This document shows positions 59,275-64,000 of a stretch of 64,000 nt of DNA, piece after piece. The notes under the pieces were generated by a model that was not told the origin of the DNA, did no database searches, and was given only the letters and a program-made list of their open reading frames with translations. A program made the translations under genes and the position numbers. Numbering within the stretch: position 1 is the stretch's first letter; every line of letters begins with the position of its first letter. Origin of the DNA: Bin87 sp965220505 (GTDB lineage Bacteria; Chloroflexota; Dehalococcoidia; Lucifugimonadales; UBA3495); the NCBI GenBank assembly GCA_965220505.1, contig CBDCQE010000002.1, positions 124,001 to 188,000 of the forward strand, given 5' to 3'.

Positions 59275-60257
59275 ATCAGAACCTCCGAATTCCGAAATAA
59301 TAGGGCAGTTCACTGCGCCGCATTGCAACTCGTCCCGTCTTGACCAATGCCTGTGTCGTCGCACGATCATCGGCATTGGTTCGAATCAGCTCGATACCGG
59401 GCCGGCTCCTCGCAGCTTCTTAGACTGCCCTGAAAACGCCAAGGTAAAATAGACTGCCATCCGCCGCGAGTCAATAGCGAATGTTTCTCATGCGTAACCA
59501 GTTTCCTGCACCGGTCATTGCGAGCGCAGCGTGGTAATCTCGTCGCCGCCATTGCTGTCATTGCGAGCGCAGCGCGGCAATCTCGTCGGCCAAAAAATCC
59601 TGCCCATCCATGCCAACCACTCCCTTGACCCATTCAGAACTTCCGTGCTATCCTGTGTCCCGCAGGTGATTGTCCCTTTCCGACCAGGTTCCGAGAACAC
59701 ACGGCCAATTCCGATCAGCATCCAAGTCGCTATCCCGATCGCAGTAGACTGTCCCCGACCACTCTAATCGGAGTAGTCTCCTGGGTCGCCGCGCCCGCAA
59801 CAGCGCGCCATGCCGTGGGCATGGAAAATGAGGGCAAAAAGCAAGCGCATTACCCCCGGCCGTGGGGCTGATCACTTCCCGGAACCTGGTCAAAACCAAG
59901 CAACCAATCGCCAATCGCCTGCAAAACCAACTGTCCGGTCACCTGCGCAAATCCAATCCCAAAGGAGCCATTGCAACCCAACCCAACGAACCCGTCATTC
60001 CCAACGAACCCGTCATTCCCAACGAACCCGTCATTCCCGAAAACCCGTCATTCCGGCGAAAGCCGGAATCCATCCATCCTGTGCATCCATGCAAATTCCC
60101 CGGTCTAGCCAAACCGGGTACGCGTGAGCGAATGTTTGCTCATGCGTACCCGCTTTGCCGCGCCGGAACAATTTGCGCAGCGCATCAATCAAATCCCGTC
60201 CATCCTGTGCATCCATGTAAACTTACCCCCGGCCGCCGCTGCTGGAATTGACGCCCC
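59275..60257. other. Long noncoding gap with dispersed and tandem repeats
   Basis: This 983-base gap contains family D repeats at 59514-59545 and 59559-59590, an 18-bp tandem array at 59982-60052, a family C palindrome at 60050-60070 (ATTCCGGCGAAAGCCGGAAT) and family A pieces at 60071-60125 and 60160-60230. Between 59640 and 59940 I recognise nothing. It separates the binding-protein gene from the second nuclease-methyltransferase. Confidence 0.7.
59982..60052. repeat. 18-bp tandem repeat
   Basis: CCCAACGAACCCGTCATT is repeated exactly three times (starting 59982, 60000 and 60018) and then continues as a diverged CCCGAAAACCCGTCATT before the family C palindrome. The GTCATTCC unit is the edge of family C, so the array looks like slippage at its border. 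Confidence 0.92.
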
Positions 60258-63200
60258 ATGCCTGACTACCCTCACATCGACCGTTACCACCGCGAACTCG
60301 CCGACCTGATCGAGTTCGGCGGCGTCGACAACGAAGAAAACATCCGCGCCGCGTTTCAGAACTGCCTGGCGGCTTTCTGCGCCGACCACTCCGAGCGGCT
60401 GGTGCTCGTGCCGGAACTGCGGTCAAACCGCAGCAACAAGCCCGACGGCACGGTCCGGGACTCGCTGCGCATGACGCGCGGCCTGTGGGAAGCCAAGGAC
60501 ACCTACGACGATCTCGACCGGGAAATCCAGAACAAGCTCGCCCAAGGCTATCCCAGCGACAACATCCTCTTTGAGGACTCGCGTACCGCCGTCCTGTTTC
60601 AAGACCAACAGGAAGCGATGCGGGTGGAAATGACCGACGCTGCCGCGCTCGACGAGTTGGTTCGGCAGTTCCTCAACTATGAACTGCCCGAGATCCAGGA
60701 GTTCCGGCAGGCGCGGCAGCAGTTCAAGGATGACCTGCCGGCGGTGCTGGCGAACCTGCGGGAAACCATCGTTGATGCCGAAACCGGCAACCCAGGTTAT
60801 CAGGAAGCGGCGGAGATTTTCCTTGACCTGTGCCACCAGTCCATCAGCACGGCGGTGACGAACGACAACGTCCGCGAAATGCTGATCCAGCACATTCTGA
60901 CCAAGGACATATTCCTGCGGGTTTTCGCCGAGGACCAGTTCCACCGCGAGAACAACGTAGCCCGCCAACTGGACGCGCTGGAGAGCACTTTCTTCACCGG
61001 CAACGTGCGCCGCGACGCCGTGGACCGGCTGCGGGCCTACTACGGCGCCATCGGTCGCGCGGCCGACGACATCGCCGAGTACGGCGAGAAGCAGCAGTTC
61101 CTCAAGGGCATCTACGAGGATTTCTACCAGGCTTACAACCCCGGCGCCGCTGACCGCCTCGGCGTGGTGTACACGCCCAACGAGGTGGTGGACTTCATCA
61201 TCCGCGGCGCCGACTGGCTGCTCCAAAAGCATTTCGGCAAGACGCTGGGCGACCGGAACGTGAACATCCTCGATCCCGCCACCGGCACGGGCACCTTCAT
61301 CACCAACCTGATGAGCCACTTGCCGGCGGACCGGCTGGAGTACAAGTACCGGCACGAGATCCACGCCAACGAGGTGGAGATCCTTCCCTACTACATCGCC
61401 AACCTCAACGTCGAGTACACGTACAAAGAGTTGACGGGCCGCTACCTGGAGTTCCCCAACCTGTGCTTTGTGGACACGCTGGACAACATGGACTGGCGCG
61501 GCGCCAGCGGCGCGGCGGTGCAGCGGCAGACGGCGCTCAACCTGGGCGGCGTGTCCGAGGAGAACTGGATACGCATCCAGGAACAGAACGAGAAACCCGT
61601 CAGCGTCATCATCGGCAACCCGCCGTACAACGCCAATCAGCAGAACGAGAACGACAATAACAAGAACCGGGCCTATCCCGACATTGACCGTCGCATCCGC
61701 GAGACCTACATCAAGGAAAGCACGGCGCAGAAGACCAAGCAGTACGACATGTACAAGCGGTTCATTCGCTGGGCGTCGGACCGGCTTGAGGACGACGGTG
61801 TCATTGGATTCATTACCAATCGGGCCTACCTGGACACCCGGCAGGATGACGGTTTCCGACGGTTAGCGGCCCAGGAGTTCACCGACATATACATCCTTGA
61901 CCTGGGCTCGGACGTGCGCCGCAATCCCAAAATATCGGGCACCACGCACAACGTCTTTGGCATCCAGACCGGCGTTGCCATCGCTTTCTTCGTCCGCGAG
62001 AAGGCGAAGTTGGGCCAGTGTGGTATCCACTACGCAGTACGGGAGGATGCGGAACTGGCAACTGATAAGTTGGCCTATCTGCGCGAGACAACGCTGGACA
62101 GCATCGCGTTTGACGAAATCACGCCGGATGCCAAGTCATACTGGCTCGACCAGTCCGACAGTGGTTTTGAGTTACTGACCGCCTTGGCGAACCGGGAAAC
62201 CAAGCTTGCCAAATCTGCTGCCAGTGAGCAAGCTGTGTTCGGGTTGTACTCGTTGGGTGTGATCACAGCCCGTGACGAATGGGTGTACGACTTCGACAAC
62301 GACCACGTTGGTGTGAAGGTTCGAGGATTCATCAACGAGTATGAAGAAAAGCGGGCTTCGCACGGCGGAACCACCGTGGAAGACGCTGCTCTGGGAACTA
62401 CCATCAAATGGACGCGCGACCTTAAGCGCCAACTCCGAATGGACGCACCGAACGTCTTTGACAGGAACGGCATCAGGCCGACGCGGTTTCGCCCGTACGT
62501 GGATAAACACCTTTACTTCAGGCAAAGCCTGAACGAGATGCAGTACCAGTTGCCAGAGATATTCTCCGCTGGCACGCCTGCAGAAAACCAAGCCATCTGT
62601 TTTTGCGTAAACGGCAAGGCATTTTACGTTCTGGCGACCGACCGGACATTTGACTACCATTACACTGGCGACAGCCAATGCCTGCCGCTCTATCGCTACA
62701 CAGCGGACGGCGAGCGGGTGAGCAACATCACCGAGTGGGGACTGCGGCAGTTCCGCGAGCACTACGGCGACGACGGCATTAGCGCCGAAGACGTCTTCGC
62801 GTACACCTACGCCATGCTGCATGACCCGGCCTACCGACAGCGGTACGAGGTTGACCTGCGCCGGGAGTTCCCCCGCGTGTACTTCCAGGAGGACTTTGCC
62901 TGGTGGGTCGAGCAAGGGCGGGAACTGCTGGATCTGCACCTCGGTTTTGAGACGGCGGAACCGTGGCCGCTGGAGCGTGTCGATTCACCCACCGCTCATC
63001 CTGAGCTTGTCGAAGGGCGAACTGCGGATCCTTCGACAGGCTCAGGACGAGCGGCAAGGGTCATCCTGCGCGCCGACCGGGAAAAGGGCATCATCCAACT
63101 GGATGACCGGACTGCGCTGGCCGGCGTGCCGCCGGATGCGTGGGAGTATCGGCTGGGCAATCGCTCGGCGCTGGAGTGGGTCCTGGATCAGTACAAGGAA

Positions 63201-63359
63201 CGGAAGCCCCGGGACCCCACCATCGCCGAGCGCTTCAACACCTACCGTTTCGCCGACCACAAGGAGCGCGTCATCGACCTGCTGGGCCGCGTCTGCGCGG
63301 TAAGCGCCTTCACGTCTGCCATCGTTGACGAGTTGGGCGCCCAATCATCAATCGGTTAG
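60258..63359 (+). CDS. Nuclease-methyltransferase (type IIG / ISP-like), paralogue without antitoxin domain
   Basis: The 1033-residue protein parallels the enzyme at 9986-13231 over almost its whole length: N-terminal nuclease (KPDGT at 61-65 and WEAKD at 77-81), LGVVYTPNEVVDFII, motif I DPATGTGTFI at about 338-347, motif IV NPPYN at 454 and a shared C-terminal RKPRDPTIAERFNTYRFADHKERVIDLL. It ends VCAVSAFTSAIVDELGAQSSIG, without the antitoxin-like tail. The target-recognition stretch between about 540 and 800 is the most diverged, so it should recognise a different sequence. A repeat is inserted in frame at about 913-940. No separate restriction or specificity gene is adjacent. Confidence 0.88.
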   Translation: MPDYPHIDRYHRELADLIEFGGVDNEENIRAAFQNCLAAFCADHSERLVLVPELRSNRSNKPDGTVRDSLRMTRGLWEAKDTYDDLDREIQNKLAQGYPSDNILFEDSRTAVLFQDQQEAMRVEMTDAAALDELVRQFLNYELPEIQEFRQARQQFKDDLPAVLANLRETIVDAETGNPGYQEAAEIFLDLCHQSISTAVTNDNVREMLIQHILTKDIFLRVFAEDQFHRENNVARQLDALESTFFTGNVRRDAVDRLRAYYGAIGRAADDIAEYGEKQQFLKGIYEDFYQAYNPGAADRLGVVYTPNEVVDFIIRGADWLLQKHFGKTLGDRNVNILDPATGTGTFITNLMSHLPADRLEYKYRHEIHANEVEILPYYIANLNVEYTYKELTGRYLEFPNLCFVDTLDNMDWRGASGAAVQRQTALNLGGVSEENWIRIQEQNEKPVSVIIGNPPYNANQQNENDNNKNRAYPDIDRRIRETYIKESTAQKTKQYDMYKRFIRWASDRLEDDGVIGFITNRAYLDTRQDDGFRRLAAQEFTDIYILDLGSDVRRNPKISGTTHNVFGIQTGVAIAFFVREKAKLGQCGIHYAVREDAELATDKLAYLRETTLDSIAFDEITPDAKSYWLDQSDSGFELLTALANRETKLAKSAASEQAVFGLYSLGVITARDEWVYDFDNDHVGVKVRGFINEYEEKRASHGGTTVEDAALGTTIKWTRDLKRQLRMDAPNVFDRNGIRPTRFRPYVDKHLYFRQSLNEMQYQLPEIFSAGTPAENQAICFCVNGKAFYVLATDRTFDYHYTGDSQCLPLYRYTADGERVSNITEWGLRQFREHYGDDGISAEDVFAYTYAMLHDPAYRQRYEVDLRREFPRVYFQEDFAWWVEQGRELLDLHLGFETAEPWPLERVDSPTAHPELVEGRTADPSTGSGRAARVILRADREKGIIQLDDRTALAGVPPDAWEYRLGNRSALEWVLDQYKERKPRDPTIAERFNTYRFADHKERVIDLLGRVCAVSAFTSAIVDELGAQSSIG
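62995..63051. repeat. In-frame palindromic repeat inside the second methyltransferase gene
   Basis: CTCATCCTGAGCTTGTCGAA (62995 onward) faces TTCGACAGGCTCAGGACGAG (ending 63051), giving a 22-bp inverted repeat with two mismatches. It is read as SPTAHPELVEG and DPSTGSGR. It sits at the same protein position as the unrelated repeat at 10441-10470. Confidence 0.92.
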
Positions 63360-63544
63360 AATCAGGGTCGATGATGACGAAATTGTTTACAGAGCAAAAG
63401 CGGATGGAACACCGTCAAATTGAAGTAAACGGGCGCCGCGTGTTGTGCGGACGTTGCGCCGCCCGGTGAAGCGAACACCGGTACGCGCGAGGAAATACAA
63501 CTAAAGGAGGACCAGGCTGAACGGTTCCCACGGTTGCCGTCAAA

Positions 63545-63572
63545 CTGGCTTACGGCCGGAGCCGTAAGCCAG
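63545..63572. terminator. Hairpin terminator of the second binding-protein gene
   Basis: CTGGCTTACGGC and GCCGTAAGCCAG form a perfect 12-bp stem with a four-base CGGA loop, 28 bases after the minus-strand stop at 63600. The minus strand continues with TTTGAC. A degenerate copy with one base missing is at 57331-57352 beside the first binding-protein gene. Confidence 0.7.
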
Positions 63573-63599
63573 CTCGATGCTCTGTGACGCTCTCCCGGC

Positions 63600-64000
63600 C
63601 TACTGGGTGAGGTTGGGAGCGTACTCCAGCGCGGTCAGGTCCCGCGTTTCGGCATAATTCAGGTGCTCGGGCCAGGGTTCCGTGTCCCCGCTCAGGGCGA
63701 ACACCTGGTTCTGGGCGTAGAGGCCGACCGACAGGGCGTTGTCGTACATGAACTTCGCCGCCTCGGCCATGATCGCGTACCGCGCCTCGTTGTCCACGGT
63801 GCCCTGGGCTTCCGCCATCAAGTCCCGCAGGATCGGGTGGTCCACGCCGAAGTTCCAGGCGGTATCGTGGTTGAAGGCGCCGGACCAGCGGTCCAAGGGG
63901 TCAACCGCCACGTGGGTGTGCTGGTACGCCTGGTTGTAGGTCCGCTCCACTATGCTCGGACGGAAGGTCTTGTAGGGCAGGTTCTGCTGGTTGGCCTTGA
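63600..64000 (-). CDS. Peptide-type ABC substrate-binding protein, C-terminal part (partial)
   Basis: The C-terminus (KANQQNLPYKTFRPSIVERTYNQAYQHTHVAVDPLDRWSGAFNHDTAWNFGVDHPILRDLMAEAQGTVDNEARYAIMAEAAKFMYDNALSVGLYAQNQVFALSGDTEPW onward) is about 80 percent identical to the binding protein ending at 57382. It runs off the right edge. The 3' noncoding DNA, including the hairpin, is also related, so the two genes come from a duplication. Confidence 0.9.
   Translation of the reverse strand, partial: KANQQNLPYKTFRPSIVERTYNQAYQHTHVAVDPLDRWSGAFNHDTAWNFGVDHPILRDLMAEAQGTVDNEARYAIMAEAAKFMYDNALSVGLYAQNQVFALSGDTEPWPEHLNYAETRDLTALEYAPNLTQ

Noticed and set aside
59340..59400. A possible tRNA T-loop-like string GGTTCGAATC
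   Set aside because: No acceptor stem, anticodon arm or CCA-side pairing could be built around it.
59982..60052. CRISPR-like array
   Set aside because: The 18-bp units are directly adjacent without spacers and border a family C palindrome, so it is a tandem slippage array.
63371..63469. A 32-residue open frame (MMTKLFTEQKRMEHRQIEVN then GRRVLCGRCAAR)
   Set aside because: There is no ribosome binding site or family match, and it lies in the noncoding gap after the second enzyme.

Overview
The window is GC-rich, gene-dense bacterial DNA with no rRNA, tRNA or CRISPR array that I could recognise. The gene set resembles the SAR202-type lineages of Chloroflexota: CaiB/BaiF CoA-transferases, luciferase-like flavin oxidoreductases, an FMN-dependent 2-hydroxy-acid oxidase, MmgE/PrpD, a hydantoinase, paired hot-dog dehydratases and many VOC proteins. 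That placement is inference from gene content, not from a marker gene. Most genes are on the minus strand, in short operons or singly, and most intergenic gaps hold palindromic or terminal-inverted-repeat elements of four recurring families.

Layout. 1-8.2 kb: start of gatA and gatC, small membrane proteins, an SDR, a coiled-coil nuclease-like protein, an orphan His-rich zinc/manganese-type ABC ATPase, a two-domain VOC protein, a hot-dog dehydratase pair and a PHP phosphoesterase. 8.2-15.3 kb: a defence and stress island with a retropepsin-like protease, two RelE-type toxins, a 1081-residue nuclease-methyltransferase whose C-terminus looks like an antitoxin, an AF2212-type antitoxin with a frameshifted PIN toxin, a second coiled-coil nuclease-like protein and an orphan HicB. 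15.4-25.6 kb: catabolic genes (Gfo/Idh/MocA, hydantoinase, MmgE/PrpD, two VOC proteins, a CapA-like protein, Uma2, two CoA-transferases). 25.6-37.0 kb: AddA/AddB-like helicase-nuclease and a large Lhr-type helicase. 37.2-45.5 kb: MFS carrier, amidohydrolase, SDR, a second dehydratase pair, the FMN oxidase with a SHOCT tail, a luciferase-like oxidoreductase and an NHL-repeat protein. 45.6-54.5 kb: membrane and lipoprotein hypotheticals, a UGSC-motif selenoprotein read through an in-frame TGA with its conserved partner, another luciferase-like enzyme, a disrupted NMT1-type binding protein, an arylsulfotransferase-like protein and a GlcG/HbpS-like protein. 54.8-64.0 kb: a peptide-type ABC importer (two permeases and a binding protein, no ATPase), a second nuclease-methyltransferase, and the end of a second, related binding protein.

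The strongest leads are: (1) the restriction-type enzyme at 9986-13231, which carries an apparent antitoxin domain and overlaps a RelE toxin by one base, while its paralogue at 60258-63359 lacks that domain; (2) two unrelated palindromic repeats inserted in frame at the same codon position of those two paralogues; (3) the UGSC selenoprotein; and (4) a family of roughly 110-180 bp elements with conserved terminal inverted repeats, two of which end within two bases of a start codon.
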